From the NCBI RefSeq assembly GCF_038452275.1, contig NZ_CP141643.1:1116001-1180000 (forward strand): DNA of 64,000 nt, read 5' to 3'. The notes beneath the pieces were generated by a model that was not told the origin of the DNA, did not search any database, and saw only the letters and a list, made by a program, of their open reading frames with translations. Shown here in pieces: positions 9,489 to 19,151 of this stretch. This DNA is from Corynebacterium sp. BD556 (GTDB lineage: Bacteria; Actinomycetota; Actinomycetes; Mycobacteriales; Mycobacteriaceae). Numbering within the stretch: position 1 is the first letter of the stretch; each line of letters starts with the position of its first letter. Made by a program: the position numbers and the translations under genes.

Positions 9489-9728
9489 CTGTGTTGTCAC
9501 AATGTCTCGGTAAGATTACGAAAAAGACACGGGCCTTGTCCAGCCCGACACCCTTTGCCGAGTAGTCACCTTCTGTCCCGGCAGTTTTTCGCCGCCGCTC
9601 GGCTTTCATATACGGGCGCTATCACGAAATGTAGACGCGTCAGCAAGGCCTTAACCAGTACATATAATCCAAAAAGAAGAATGTGATAACAAAAGGTGCG
9701 AATGTAGCTTTTCCCGCAAAACTTTTTT

Positions 9729-9744
9729 TGTGATCTTTTTCACA
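9729..9744. promoter_or_regulatory. Perfect GlxR (CRP-family) palindrome
   Basis: TGTGATCTTTTTCACA fits the GlxR consensus TGTGA-N6-TCACA exactly. It lies in the spacer between the qcrB terminator and the nlpC riboswitch promoter, about 240 bp upstream of that promoter. GlxR is the cAMP-binding global regulator of corynebacteria. Confidence 0.7.
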
Positions 9745-9785
9745 CTTCACTTGGAGCTTCAATATCACGAACCAATAAAAGAAAA

Positions 9786-9816
9786 ATAACCCCCTCCAAG
9801 AGAGGGGGTTATTAAC
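9786..9816 (-). terminator. Rho-independent terminator of the ctaE-qcrCAB operon
   Basis: AATAACCCCCTC and GAGGGGGTTATT form a stem around a 6-nt loop, followed by a T-rich run on the minus strand. It lies about 40 bp after the qcrB stop. Confidence 0.85.
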
Positions 9817-9855
9817 CGCAAGGCCAGATGGACCCGAGGTGGATCCGCGACCGTC

Positions 9856-11475
9856 CTAATGGCCTGCGTCGCGGTCCGTAGCGTCCTTGTTAGCTTCCAA
9901 AGCGCGCAGAGTCTCGATCTCATCGCGGTGGTTGCGCTCAACCTGCTCACGCACCCGCTCCGAGACACCAAGTTCTGCCGGGCGGAACGTGCCGATCGTT
10001 TCGCTATCAGAGTAGCCAAGCTGGTTCATCTGCTTCGGAACGGGGGCACCGGCGTACTCAAGCGGGATCGGGTGTCCGTGCTCATCGACCGGGCCGAGCG
10101 GCTGGTGAACCTCAATGAAGGCACCGTTAGGCAGCTTCTTAATAATGCCAGTCTCAATGCCGTGCGCCAGCACCTCGCGGTCAGAGCGCTGCAAACCAAC
10201 GCAAATGCGGTAAGTGATGAAGTACGCCAACGGCGGCAAAACAATCAAGCCGATGCGTCCGAACCACGTCATCGCGTTAAGCGAGATCTGGAAGAAGTGC
10301 GCCACATGGTCGTTGCCGCCGGAAATGGTCAGCAGCAGGAAGAATACGATGCCCATGACTCCGATACCGGTGCGCACCGGAACGTCGCGGGGGCGCTGCA
10401 GCAAGTTGTGGTGGGCGTCGTCGCCGGTCACCTTCTTCTCGATGAACGGGTAGGCGAAAAGCAACACCACCAGGGCGCCACACAGAAGGGCCACCCAGAA
10501 TGCACCCGGGATTGTGTAATTGCCCAAGTAAAGCTCCCACGCCGGCATGACACGGGCGGCGCCGTCCGTCCACAGCATGTAGACGTCAGGCTGCGAACCT
10601 GCGGAGACTTGCGAGGGGTTGTACGGGCCGATATTCCAGATCGCGTTGATGGTAGTCAAACCAGCCATGCCGGCGAGCACAGCGAAGACAACAAACATAA
10701 AGCCGATCGCCTTGATGGCGAAGACGGGCATAATGCGAATGCCAACGACGTTGTTCTCGGTACGGCCAGGACCCGGGAACTGCGTGTGCTTTTGGAACCA
10801 CACCAGCAACAGGTGGGCAGCCACGAGAGCCAGGATGATACCCGGCAGGATCAGCACGTGCAGAATGTAGAAACGGTCCAGCATCAGCTCGGAGGGGAAG
10901 TCGCCGCCGAAGATAGCCCAGTGCATCCAGGTACCAATGATCGGCAGGCCGACGATGATGGCGGACATAATGCGCAGACCAACACCGGAGAGCAAATCGT
11001 CAGGCAGGGAGTAACCCATGAAGCCCTCGGCCATTCCGAGCAAGATCAGGGTGACACCGATGACCCAGTTTGCCTCGCGCGGGCGGCGGAAAGCACCGGT
11101 GAAGAAAATACGCATCATGTGGGCGAACATCGCCATCATGAACATCAAGGCCGCCCAGTGGTGCATCTGGCGGACAAAGAGGCCGCCGCGCACACCAAAG
11201 GAGATGTCAAGGGCGGTCGCGTAGGCACGCGACATTTCGACGCCGTTGAGAGGCAGGTAATCGCCGTCGTAAATCACTTTGGTGATCGACGGGTCAAAAA
11301 ACAGCGCCAGGTAAATGCCCGTCAACAACAGGATGATGAAGCTGTATAGCGCCATCTCCCCGAGCATGAAGGACCAGTGAGTCGGGAATACCTTGTTCAA
11401 CTGTGGCCGAAGAATTCCCGAGACTGTGTAGCGCGAATCAACATTGTCCGCGGCTTGTGCGAGTTTAGTGCTCAT
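9856..11475 (-). CDS. qcrB: Cytochrome bc1 complex, cytochrome b subunit
   Basis: The 539-residue protein is the actinobacterial cytochrome b. It has an N-terminal four-helix bundle with haem-ligating His pairs ([18 protein letters not shown] and the later [21 protein letters not shown]), a PPxx-type quinol site in the C-terminal half, and the long C-terminal extension typical of actinobacteria. It oxidises menaquinol in the bcc-aa3 supercomplex. The start ATG at 11475 shares one base with the qcrA stop. It is the last gene of ctaE-qcrC-qcrA-qcrB and is followed by a strong terminator. Confidence 0.96.
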   Translation of the reverse strand: MSTKLAQAADNVDSRYTVSGILRPQLNKVFPTHWSFMLGEMALYSFIILLLTGIYLALFFDPSITKVIYDGDYLPLNGVEMSRAYATALDISFGVRGGLFVRQMHHWAALMFMMAMFAHMMRIFFTGAFRRPREANWVIGVTLILLGMAEGFMGYSLPDDLLSGVGLRIMSAIIVGLPIIGTWMHWAIFGGDFPSELMLDRFYILHVLILPGIILALVAAHLLLVWFQKHTQFPGPGRTENNVVGIRIMPVFAIKAIGFMFVVFAVLAGMAGLTTINAIWNIGPYNPSQVSAGSQPDVYMLWTDGAARVMPAWELYLGNYTIPGAFWVALLCGALVVLLFAYPFIEKKVTGDDAHHNLLQRPRDVPVRTGIGVMGIVFFLLLTISGGNDHVAHFFQISLNAMTWFGRIGLIVLPPLAYFITYRICVGLQRSDREVLAHGIETGIIKKLPNGAFIEVHQPLGPVDEHGHPIPLEYAGAPVPKQMNQLGYSDSETIGTFRPAELGVSERVREQVERNHRDEIETLRALEANKDATDRDAGH

Positions 11476-12698
11476 TAGGACTTACGCTCCCAGAATGCCG
11501 GGCCGACAGGTTCAATGAAGTTCCCGCCGGCAACGAGGTAACCGTCTTCGTCAATGGTCACAGGAAGCTGCGGCAGAGCACGGGCGGCCGGGCCAAAGAC
11601 CGGCTTGCCATACTGCAGCGCATCGAACTGCGACTGGTGGCACGGGCAAAGAATACGATTGGTTTGCGCCTCGTACAGCGAGGTCGGGCAACCAATGTGC
11701 GTGCAAATCTTGGAGTAGGCGTAGTAGTCGCCGTAGTGGAAAGACTCTTGCCCCTCCCGCTCGATGACCTTCTGCGCATCCGAGGAACGCAGACGAATCA
11801 GCATGACCGCGTTGCGCGGACCGTGAATCGAGTGCATGTGGTTTTCGTAAACGTCGCGCTGCGGATCGTAGTCGGCGCCGTCGTTGACGTCGTCCGAGTA
11901 CAACGGGAAGACCGTTTCCATCGACGCGGCCGCGAGATCCTCGGGGCGCATACGCACCAAGCGGGAAACGCCAGCGGTGGAATAGTGCGAACCGCTCTCG
12001 CCCTTATGCAATTCGGCGATGGCGCCAGTGTCGCGGCCAAGGTAAATCTTCGTGCCCTGTTCCGCAAGGGTCCAACCATGAGTCCACAGGGTGCCGTCAC
12101 CGCCGTAGCCCAGCTCGTGGCGGACCTTCCACGGGTTTTTAATCATGCCGCCAAGCGGGGCAATGATCATCAGACCCGTGAGCAGACCAGCGGTTCCGAG
12201 CAGTCCCTGCATTGCTTTGCGACGCCCAAAGGTCGACGTTTCCCAGGCGTCGTTTAGCAACGCCGTGGTGGTGCGGCGGTCCAGTTCGCTGGAGCGCCCA
12301 TCGTGACGACGCTGCACCGAGATCTCCTCGGGCACGAACTTCTTTACATATTGGATGATCGCGATACCGAGCGATCCCAGCGACAGCAGCGAAGTCAGGC
12401 CCAGCAGCGGGGTGTAAAGGGTGTATAGCCACAGGCCCTCGTCGCCGTGGAACTTCGCCTCCCACGGCCAAAACAGGTAGACCGCCAGGAAGGCGAGACC
12501 CATCACGACGGAAATGCCCAACCAAATGTTGATTCCGCGGGCGGCGGCTTTCTCGCGCGGATCGCCGTCGACCGGGAAACGCTCCTTGCGGTAGGCAACG
12601 GTGACGTCGTCGAGTTCGGTGCCTAAAGCTGCGAGTTCCGCGTTGTTCATCTTCGACAACTCGGCTTCAGTGTAGTTCTTGTTTACATCATTGGTCAT
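11475..12698 (-). CDS. qcrA: Cytochrome bc1 complex, Rieske iron-sulfur subunit
   Basis: The 407-residue protein has the actinobacterial Rieske layout: three membrane helices in the N-terminal half and a C-terminal [2Fe-2S] domain with CTHIGCP and CPCHQS, giving the two Cys and two His ligands. It passes electrons from menaquinol to the dihaem cytochrome QcrC. I choose the ATG at 12698 ([16 protein letters not shown]), not the in-frame codon at 12755, because it overlaps the qcrC stop as ATGA and gives the usual family length of about 408. Confidence 0.95.
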   Translation of the reverse strand: MTNDVNKNYTEAELSKMNNAELAALGTELDDVTVAYRKERFPVDGDPREKAAARGINIWLGISVVMGLAFLAVYLFWPWEAKFHGDEGLWLYTLYTPLLGLTSLLSLGSLGIAIIQYVKKFVPEEISVQRRHDGRSSELDRRTTTALLNDAWETSTFGRRKAMQGLLGTAGLLTGLMIIAPLGGMIKNPWKVRHELGYGGDGTLWTHGWTLAEQGTKIYLGRDTGAIAELHKGESGSHYSTAGVSRLVRMRPEDLAAASMETVFPLYSDDVNDGADYDPQRDVYENHMHSIHGPRNAVMLIRLRSSDAQKVIEREGQESFHYGDYYAYSKICTHIGCPTSLYEAQTNRILCPCHQSQFDALQYGKPVFGPAARALPQLPVTIDEDGYLVAGGNFIEPVGPAFWERKS

Positions 12699-13543
12699 GA
12701 GCGCGATCCAATCCAGATAGCGGCGGCGGCGACGAGGCTGACGCCAATAACCCACATGGCAATGCCTTCAGAAACCGGGCCGAGGCCACCCAGGGCGTAA
12801 CCGGACGGACTCGGGGTTTCCTTCGTAGATTTAATGAAGGCGATGATGTCCTTCTTCTCGTCAGCGGTGAGCTGGCGATCGGAGAACTTAGGCATGTTTT
12901 GTGGGCCGGTCAGCATGGCCTGGTAAATCTCCTGCTCGTTGGCAGGATCCAGTGGCGGCGCGTACTTTCCGGAGGACAGTGCGCCACCGCGGCCAGTGAA
13001 GTTGTGGCAGGAGGCGCAGTTCAGGCGGAACAGCTCGCCACCACGGGCAACGTCCTCGGCTTGAATCTGCCCGTTGTAGTTCTTGCCACGAAGCGAGTCC
13101 ATGGCAATTTTGCCTTCGTCATCGTAGACAAGCTCCGGGCCACCGCCGTTGGCGGCAACGTAGGCCGCCAATGCGAGCGCCTGGGACTCGGTGTAGCGCG
13201 GCTTTTTGCGCTCAGCCTGAGCGTCGTTGGACATCATCGGCATGCGGCCAGAGTTGACCTGGAAGTACACGGAGCCTTCGCCGGAGCCGATGAGTGACGG
13301 GCCGCGGCCCTCGACGCCCTGCAGGTTGACACCGTGGCAGGTGATGCAGGCGACGTCGTAGATGTCCTTGCCCTCCTGAATCATTGCCTGCTCATCACGT
13401 TGGGCGGTGGCCATCTGAGCGTTCGGCGCGAGGGCGCTGGCAAGCATGCCGGCACCGGTCAAGCCGAAGGTCAGTGCCGCTGCACCAGCGACGGTGCGCC
13501 GCATTTTGCGGCCGCTGCGCGTCTTCTTTGGGGTGTTTTCCAT
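12695..13543 (-). CDS. qcrC: Cytochrome bc1 complex, dihaem cytochrome c subunit
   Basis: The 282-residue protein has an N-terminal signal/anchor, two haem-c motifs (CITCH near residue 75 and CASCH near residue 180) and a C-terminal membrane helix ([17 protein letters not shown]). It is the corynebacterial cytochrome c1, whose second haem replaces a soluble cytochrome c and hands electrons directly to the CuA centre of CtaC. AAGGGAAG precedes the ATG. It lies 63 bp after ctaE and overlaps qcrA by 4 bp. Confidence 0.96.
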   Translation of the reverse strand: MENTPKKTRSGRKMRRTVAGAAALTFGLTGAGMLASALAPNAQMATAQRDEQAMIQEGKDIYDVACITCHGVNLQGVEGRGPSLIGSGEGSVYFQVNSGRMPMMSNDAQAERKKPRYTESQALALAAYVAANGGGPELVYDDEGKIAMDSLRGKNYNGQIQAEDVARGGELFRLNCASCHNFTGRGGALSSGKYAPPLDPANEQEIYQAMLTGPQNMPKFSDRQLTADEKKDIIAFIKSTKETPSPSGYALGGLGPVSEGIAMWVIGVSLVAAAAIWIGSRS

Positions 13544-13606
13544 CTTCTTCCCTTTAGCGACAGTTGAGAAATATGAAATGACTGTTAATTCATCACGCTG
13601 CAGCTA

Positions 13607-14227
13607 CTACTGCACGAGGTACAAAGTGATGAAGACGCCGACCCAAATGACGTCGACGAAGTGCCAGTAGTAGGACGTCGCCATGGCGGCGGTCGCCTGG
13701 GCCGGGGTGAACTTGGTTTTGGAGATCCGCATGAGTACGACGATGAAGGCCAAAATTCCGGCCGTCACGTGAGCCATGTGGAATCCGGTGATGATGTAGA
13801 CCATCGAACCGAACACGGAGGCCTGCGGCGTCACACCGTGCAGGACCATTTCCGTCCACTCGAATGCCACCAGACCCAAGAAGATCACACCGAGGAGGAT
13901 GGTTATGGAAAACCACTTGCGGAGCCCGAAAACGTCACCCCTTTCCGCGGCAAAGACACCCAACTGTGAAGTCACAGACGAGGTGAGCAAAACGATGGTG
14001 ATAATCAGGCCGAACATCACGTTGAGGTGTTCGGTCTGCTTATCCCAGTCGCCTGCGGTCATGCCGTTTGCCCGCGAGGTGAAGTACATCGCGAACAGGC
14101 CGGCGAAGAACATGAGCTCTTGGGCGAGGAACGCAATCGTGCCCACACTGACCATGTTGGGTCGGTTCAGTGCAGGGACACGGCTTTGCGGTGTCGCCAT
14201 ACCTTGGTTAGAAATTGCGGTCGTCAC
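13607..14227 (-). CDS. ctaE: Cytochrome c oxidase (aa3) subunit III
   Basis: The 206-residue protein has the five-helix core of subunit III, with RPNMVSVGTIAFLAQELMFFAGLFAMY at its start and GFHMAHVTAGI and YYWHFVDVIWVGVF later. The frame is open to 14404, but I take the GTG at 14227 (MTTAISNQGMATPQ): the extension lacks family similarity and a -10-like GATACT lies 7 nt before this GTG, so the mRNA is probably leaderless. It heads the ctaE-qcrCAB operon of the bcc-aa3 supercomplex. A perfect GlxR-type palindrome lies about 270 bp upstream. Confidence 0.94.
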   Translation of the reverse strand: MTTAISNQGMATPQSRVPALNRPNMVSVGTIAFLAQELMFFAGLFAMYFTSRANGMTAGDWDKQTEHLNVMFGLIITIVLLTSSVTSQLGVFAAERGDVFGLRKWFSITILLGVIFLGLVAFEWTEMVLHGVTPQASVFGSMVYIITGFHMAHVTAGILAFIVVLMRISKTKFTPAQATAAMATSYYWHFVDVIWVGVFITLYLVQ

Positions 14228-14234
14228 GCATGCC

Positions 14235-14240
14235 AGTATC
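14235..14240 (-). promoter_or_regulatory. -10-like hexamer GATACT for ctaE
   Basis: Read on the minus strand, GATACT ends 7 nt before the GTG at 14227. The spacing matches the other leaderless starts in the window. Confidence 0.4.
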
Positions 14241-14496
14241 GCGCTTTTTGGGCTGAAAGTCACTTCAACTACCCCCGAAATTTTCCTGTTAACGACCGAA
14301 AGACCAGCGAATTTGCCAACGTTGGCGTTTTGGAAAAAGTTTTTTGAAACCTCGGGAACTATTGCGCATCGCTTTACGACGCCCCATCGACGCTGGTCAT
14401 CCACCAGGGAGAGAAAAATCGGTCGGATTTGGCGACATTGCGGGATTGTCAGCCCGCCGAAGGAACTATTTCCTGTCCGCCAGAACGGTTCCCGAG

Positions 14497-14512
14497 TGTG
14501 ACACGTTTCACA
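14497..14512. promoter_or_regulatory. Perfect GlxR palindrome upstream of ctaE-qcrCAB
   Basis: TGTGACACGTTTCACA fits TGTGA-N6-TCACA exactly. It lies in the 433-bp gap between ctaF and ctaE, upstream of the respiratory operon. Control of respiratory genes by GlxR is known in Corynebacterium glutamicum; the site here is my reading of the sequence. Confidence 0.7.
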
Positions 14513-14571
14513 TTAACCATTGCGCTAAACCCCGCGTTAACCAACTTTCGGTTGACCCCCATGCGGACGTT

Positions 14572-14601
14572 AAAAAATCCCCCTCAACCAAGGAGGGGGA
14601 T
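14572..14601 (-). terminator. Rho-independent terminator of ctaCF
   Basis: ATCCCCCTC and GAGGGGGAT form a perfect 9-bp stem around a 7-nt loop, followed by TTTTTAAC on the minus strand. It lies about 60 bp beyond the ctaF stop. Confidence 0.85.
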
Positions 14602-14660
14602 GAGACTGGTGGCTGGAAGGCTACCGTCGACAAGCTCTCGCCCGCGACAAAAACTGGAAT

Positions 14661-15092
14661 CTAGTGCTTCTCACGCGGGATGGAGTACTGCAAATTGAGC
14701 TGAGTTGTGGTCCACACCAACAACACCGCGCCGATCGCGACGAGCCACAACTGCCAGAAAGCAATGCCCAGGCCCAGGAAAAAGACCGCGCCGGCCATCG
14801 CCAACGGCCAGATGGAGTTCGGGGAGAAGAAGCCGAGCACACCAGCACCATCTTCGATCTCCGCTTCCTCCCAGTCCTCCGGAAGGACATCCATGCGGCG
14901 CTCCGTGAAATCGAGGTAGACAGCCAACATGAACGCCAGCGCGGTAGCGAGCACCAGGCCGACAGCGCCGACCCACTCCACGCCAAAAAGGTAGGCGTCG
15001 TCGCCGACCCACATCGTCGCCATGATGTAGAAGACACCCATCAAGAGGAGGAAGGTGCCAATGGCGTAAAAGACCTTTGATCCGGTTCCCAT
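14661..15092 (-). CDS. ctaF: Cytochrome c oxidase subunit IV (actinobacterial type)
   Basis: The 143-residue protein has four hydrophobic segments and a charged central loop ([20 protein letters not shown]). This is the layout of the actinobacterial fourth subunit of aa3 oxidase. It lies 18 bp after ctaC and is followed by a terminator, giving the usual ctaC-ctaF pair. GAAAGAGAG precedes the ATG. Confidence 0.9.
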   Translation of the reverse strand: MGTGSKVFYAIGTFLLLMGVFYIMATMWVGDDAYLFGVEWVGAVGLVLATALAFMLAVYLDFTERRMDVLPEDWEEAEIEDGAGVLGFFSPNSIWPLAMAGAVFFLGLGIAFWQLWLVAIGAVLLVWTTTQLNLQYSIPREKH

Positions 15093-15110
15093 TGTCCGTG
15101 TCTCTCTTTC

Positions 15111-16205
15111 TTATGCGTTTGCGTTCGGGTCGGTGAAGTTGTCGCCGCTGCGGGTCCCCAGACGGTCCGACACGAACGGGCGGGTGGAGGTTGCGTACGG
15201 TTCCTGGCCAATGGCCTTAAGGGCCTCCGCATTGGTCGCGTCCGGGTTTTCGTCACGGAAGGCGATGTAGTCACGGAAGTCCGCCGGGGAGACTGCACGG
15301 ATTTCGAAGTTCATCATGGCGTGGTAGGTACCGCACATCTCGGCACAGCGCCCAACGAACGCGCCTTCACGGTCAATCTTTTCGATCTGGAAAGCACGCT
15401 CCTGCTGGTTCGCCTCCGGGTGGGCGTATGCGTCACGTTTGAACAGGAACTCCGGAACCCAGAAAGCGTGGTTCACGTCGCCGGACGCGAGGCGGAACTC
15501 AATTGGGGTATCGGTCGGGAGAACCAGAACCGGAACCTCATTGGTGGCGCCGAGCGTCTCGATCTTGTTGTAGTTCAAGTAAGACTGGTCACCCATCGAT
15601 GCGCCGTGGATCGGGTTGGCGTTTTTCAGATCCTCCGGGTCGTACTTGGTTGCCTCCGCAGCGGCCTGACGCTCCTCGTCAACACCGATGTATTTCTGGC
15701 CGTTGGGAGCCAGGCCGGCGCCCACCTCGGCGTAGCCGAACTTCCAGTTCCACTGGAAGGCGGTGACGTCGACAGTAACCTCCGGGTCCTTATCCCGAGC
15801 AGTCACCACGGTCTGAGCCTGAACAGTGAAGAAGAACAGGGCAAACACGATAATGATCGGGACGATGGTGAGAACCAACTCCAGCGGCACGTTGTACTGC
15901 AGTTGCTTCGGGAACTCGTCATTGGTCCTTTTCGCGCGGGCCTTGCCGTTCCACTTAAAGATGGCGGTGAGGAACAGACCCCACATGACAATGCCGATGA
16001 TCCAGGCGGCCACCCAAACCCAAACCCAGAAGTTATACAACTGGACAGCTTCCGGGGTGACCGGGTCAGGCCAGCCCATGTCCAGAACTTTGGCGACCGC
16101 CTCCGGCGGGGCTACCTCACAACCGGCGAGGCCGAGGCCACCAAGAAACAGCGAGGCGGCGAGGCCAGCCTTCCTGGCAAAGCTGCGGTTCTTTACCTTT
16201 TCCAC
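15111..16205 (-). CDS. ctaC: Cytochrome c oxidase subunit II, lipoprotein with CuA site
   Basis: The 364-residue protein begins with a lipoprotein signal whose lipobox is LAGC. Two membrane helices and a cupredoxin domain follow, with CuA ligands in CAEMCGTYHAMM and an upstream His in NHAFWVPEF. It receives electrons from the dihaem QcrC and passes them to subunit I, which is not in this window. I use the GTG at 16205, which has AGGAAGG about eight bases upstream and gives a clean signal peptide, over the in-frame codon at 16250. The gene is followed directly by ctaF. Confidence 0.95.
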   Translation of the reverse strand: MEKVKNRSFARKAGLAASLFLGGLGLAGCEVAPPEAVAKVLDMGWPDPVTPEAVQLYNFWVWVWVAAWIIGIVMWGLFLTAIFKWNGKARAKRTNDEFPKQLQYNVPLELVLTIVPIIIVFALFFFTVQAQTVVTARDKDPEVTVDVTAFQWNWKFGYAEVGAGLAPNGQKYIGVDEERQAAAEATKYDPEDLKNANPIHGASMGDQSYLNYNKIETLGATNEVPVLVLPTDTPIEFRLASGDVNHAFWVPEFLFKRDAYAHPEANQQERAFQIEKIDREGAFVGRCAEMCGTYHAMMNFEIRAVSPADFRDYIAFRDENPDATNAEALKAIGQEPYATSTRPFVSDRLGTRSGDNFTDPNANA

Positions 16206-16627
16206 GTGTGTCTGCCTTCCTGTCCACACTAAAAACCAATCAATGTCCACGTGCAGATGCAGACATTGCTACCCAGTCAGGATAGAACATTTCGCCAGGT
16301 GATTCGGAATCGGCAGCCCGCCGCCACCTGCCCAGCTTCGCTGCCACATCTACCGCCGAGAATCTATCCGCGCTGCCAGCGCTGTTGCAGGAAGTTAATC
16401 AACACCCACGGCAACAAAGTAACGCCCGTCACATTTATGTTCGTGTGTTCTCCACCTAAAGTTGGCCCCCTTTCGGGGACGGGCTAAAGGTTGAAGCAAA
16501 TGGGCACCCACAGCGCTTCGGTGGGGTTTCCGGCTTAGGCCTTTGACTCTCTATTGTGGGAGGAGAAATTCACGCCCGTTCGGGTGCCCCGGCGAGGCGT
16601 GTCCCGATCTATTCGAGAGGTTTGAAG
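16206..16627. other. Gap between divergent ctaC and ltsA
   Basis: I see no gene in these 420 bases. The right part has a short GC hairpin (CCCC/GGGG near 16467-16480) and a possible -35 TTTGAC near 16541, but no convincing promoter pair. The ltsA ribosome-binding site GAGAGG is at 16615-16620. Confidence 0.5.
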
Positions 16628-18550
16628 ATGTGTGGTCTTCTCGCGATGCTATCGGCGCGCCGCGCTGCTGGCGAGTTCGTCTCTGCGGTGGAGGAGGCAC
16701 TTCCGTGTATGTACCACCGCGGCCCCGACGCCGCCGGAACCTGGAACGACGATGACGCAGTCTTCGGTTTTAACCGCCTAGCCATCATCGACCTGGAGCA
16801 CTCGCACCAGCCCCTGCGCTGGGGCCCGAAGGAGAGCCCGCAGCGCTACGCGCTGACCTTTAACGGTGAGATTTACAACTACATCGAACTGCGCGAGGAA
16901 CTTCAAGCGGCGGGCTACACCTTCAACACCGAAGGCGATGGCGAGCCCATCCTGGTTGGCTACCACCATTGGGGCGCAGATGTCGTCCACCACCTGCGCG
17001 GCATGTTCGGCTTTGTCATCTGGGACACTGAAACCAAAACGATGTTCGCCGCGCGCGACCACTTTGGCATCAAGCCGCTCTACTATGCCACCACCGACGC
17101 CGGAACCGTCTTTTCCTCCGAGAAGAAGTCCATCCTCGTCATGGCCGAAGCCTTGGGTCTTGACTTAAGCCTTGACCGTCGCGCGATTGAGCACTACGTG
17201 GACCTGCAGTACGTACCGGAGCCGGAAAGTCTCCATGAGCAGATCCGCCGCGTCGAGTCAGGGTCGACTGTCACCCTCCAAGCGGGCAACAAGGTCGTCT
17301 CCGAGCGCTTCTTCTACCCCCACTTCACCACCACCCCGGTCACGGCGGGGCAAGAGCAAAAGTTGTTCGACCGGATTGCGGAAGTGTTGGCGGACTCCGT
17401 CGAAAAGCACATGCGCGCAGACGTCACCGTCGGTTCCTTTCTATCCGGCGGTATTGACTCCACAGCGATTGCCACGTTGGCCAAGCGCCACAACCCGGAC
17501 CTTTTGACCTTTACCACCGGCTTCGAGCGCGAAGGCTACTCCGAGGTCGACGTGGCGGCAGAATCAGCCGCGGCGATCGGAGTCAAGCACATCGTCAAAA
17601 TCGTCTCCCCCGAGGAATACGCCGACGCGATTCCGAAGATCATGTGGTATCTCGACGACCCAGTCGCCGACCCCTCCCTCGTACCACTTTTCTTCGTCGC
17701 CCAAGAAGCGCGCAAACACGTCAAAGTGGTTTTGTCCGGTGAGGGCGCCGATGAACTTTTCGGCGGCTACACCATCTACAAGGAGCCGTTGTCGCTCGCG
17801 CCCTTTGAAAAGCTGCCAGCCACCCTCAACCGCGGCCTGAACCGTCTCAGCCGCGTTTTGCCCGAAGGCATGAAGGGCAAGAGCCTCCTTGAGCGCGGCA
17901 CCACCCCTATGGAGGACCGCTACTACGGCAACGCGCGATCCTTCAACTTTGCACAATTGCAGCGCGTGTTGCCTTGGGCGAAGCCCGAATGGGACCACCG
18001 CGAGGTCACCGCCCCGATCTACGCCACCTCCACAGACATGGACCCCGTCGCACGCATGCAAAACCTCGACCTGTTCACCTGGATGCGCGGCGACATTTTG
18101 GTCAAGGCCGACAAAATGAATATGGCTAACTCCCTCGAGCTGCGCGTGCCCTTCTTAGACAAGGAGGTCTTCGAGGTGGCGCAGACCATCCCCACCGAGA
18201 TGAAGATCGCCCACGGCACCACCAAATACGCGCTGCGCAAGGCGATGGAGCAAATCGTCCCGGCGCACGTGCTCAACCGCAAAAAGCTCGGCTTCCCTGT
18301 GCCCATGCGGCACTGGCTCGCCGGAGAGGAACTCTACGGTTGGGCCCAGGACACCATCAACGACTCACAGACCGAGGAAATTTTCGACAAAAAGCAGGTG
18401 CTGGAAATGCTCAAGGAGCACCGCGACGGGGTCAGCGACCACTCGCGGCGCCTGTGGACAGTTCTTGCGTTCATGGTCTGGCACGGCATCTTCGTCGAAG
18501 ATCGCATAGATCCGCGGATTGAAAAACGCGACTACCCGATCAAGCTCTAA
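16628..18550 (+). CDS. ltsA: Glutamine-hydrolysing asparagine synthetase family protein LtsA
   Basis: The 640-residue protein starts MCGLLAML, so the N-terminal Cys2 is the glutaminase nucleophile after Met removal. This supports the ATG at 16628 over the longer frame from 16556; GAGAGG lies 7 nt upstream. The Ntn domain (about residues 2-210) is followed by an ATP-pyrophosphatase synthetase domain with SGGIDSTA and SGEGADELFGGY. In C. glutamicum LtsA amidates peptidoglycan meso-diaminopimelate, and mutants become lysozyme-sensitive. It is divergent from ctaC and ends in a strong hairpin. Confidence 0.94.
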   Translation: MCGLLAMLSARRAAGEFVSAVEEALPCMYHRGPDAAGTWNDDDAVFGFNRLAIIDLEHSHQPLRWGPKESPQRYALTFNGEIYNYIELREELQAAGYTFNTEGDGEPILVGYHHWGADVVHHLRGMFGFVIWDTETKTMFAARDHFGIKPLYYATTDAGTVFSSEKKSILVMAEALGLDLSLDRRAIEHYVDLQYVPEPESLHEQIRRVESGSTVTLQAGNKVVSERFFYPHFTTTPVTAGQEQKLFDRIAEVLADSVEKHMRADVTVGSFLSGGIDSTAIATLAKRHNPDLLTFTTGFEREGYSEVDVAAESAAAIGVKHIVKIVSPEEYADAIPKIMWYLDDPVADPSLVPLFFVAQEARKHVKVVLSGEGADELFGGYTIYKEPLSLAPFEKLPATLNRGLNRLSRVLPEGMKGKSLLERGTTPMEDRYYGNARSFNFAQLQRVLPWAKPEWDHREVTAPIYATSTDMDPVARMQNLDLFTWMRGDILVKADKMNMANSLELRVPFLDKEVFEVAQTIPTEMKIAHGTTKYALRKAMEQIVPAHVLNRKKLGFPVPMRHWLAGEELYGWAQDTINDSQTEEIFDKKQVLEMLKEHRDGVSDHSRRLWTVLAFMVWHGIFVEDRIDPRIEKRDYPIKL

Positions 18551-18555
18551 GCCCG

Positions 18556-18600
18556 AAAAACCCGCGCCCAAGCCAGAGAAGGCAAGGTGCGCGGGTTTTT
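18556..18600. terminator. Bidirectional terminator between ltsA and erpA
   Basis: AAAAACCCGCGC pairs with GCGCGGGTTTTT, with A and T runs on both sides. It lies between convergent ltsA and erpA. Confidence 0.85.
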
Positions 18601-18629
18601 CAACGCCGCCGGCGCGTTGTTGAGGTGTT

Positions 18630-18974
18630 TTAGTTGAAGGAATCACCGCAGGCGCAGGAGCCGCCCGCGTTGGGGTTGTCGATGGTAAAACCTTGCTGCT
18701 GGATGGTGTCAGCAAAGTCAATCTTCGCCCCCGCCAGGTAGGGAACGCTCATCTTATCCACGACGAGGCGCACTCCCCCGACGATGTCGGCCTTGTCGCC
18801 GTCGAGTTCACGGTCGTCGAAGTAGAGCTGGTAGCGAAGGCCTGCGCAGCCGCCGGGCTGAACGGCGATACGCAGCGACAGATCGGTCGCACCCTCCTGC
18901 TCGAGGAGAGCCTTAGCCTTAGCTGCCGCCGCATCGGTCAAAATGACACCGGTTTCTGAGGTAGGTGCAGTCAT
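18630..18974 (-). CDS. erpA: A-type iron-sulfur cluster carrier/insertion protein
   Basis: The protein, about 114 residues, belongs to the HesB/IscA/ErpA family. It has the three conserved cysteines: one in QPGGCAGLRY and the C-terminal pair in SCACGDSF. It should deliver Fe-S clusters to apoproteins. I choose the ATG at 18974 because AAGGAG lies five bases upstream; the longer frame from 18995 lacks this. It sits near LipA, the Rieske protein and other Fe-S users, but is its own unit. Confidence 0.92.
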   Translation of the reverse strand: MTAPTSETGVILTDAAAAKAKALLEQEGATDLSLRIAVQPGGCAGLRYQLYFDDRELDGDKADIVGGVRLVVDKMSVPYLAGAKIDFADTIQQQGFTIDNPNAGGSCACGDSFN

Positions 18975-19138
18975 GAAAACTCCTTCAGTTCCCATTGAAG
19001 TTCGAAGTGCGAAGTTGCGGGTGTGAAATTTTGCGCCCCAGCGTACCCTTCACCGCGCGGGCTGGGTAACACGTGTTCGCGTCTTTGAGTCCAACGTGTC
19101 GCGCAGCACCCGTATTCCCCAGTTTTTAGCTGGGCTTG

Positions 19139-19144
19139 TAGCCT
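19139..19144 (+). promoter_or_regulatory. -10-like hexamer TAGCCT
   Basis: TAGCCT ends 7 nt before the GTG at 19152, which has no Shine-Dalgarno sequence, so a leaderless mRNA is likely. Confidence 0.4.
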
Positions 19145-19151
19145 ATGAGAC

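Noticed and set aside
9859..11349. 496-residue open frame on the plus strand opposite qcrB
   Set aside because: It is a shadow of the GC-rich qcrB gene: very rich in Arg, His, Gln and Asp, with no domain, and qcrB itself is certain.
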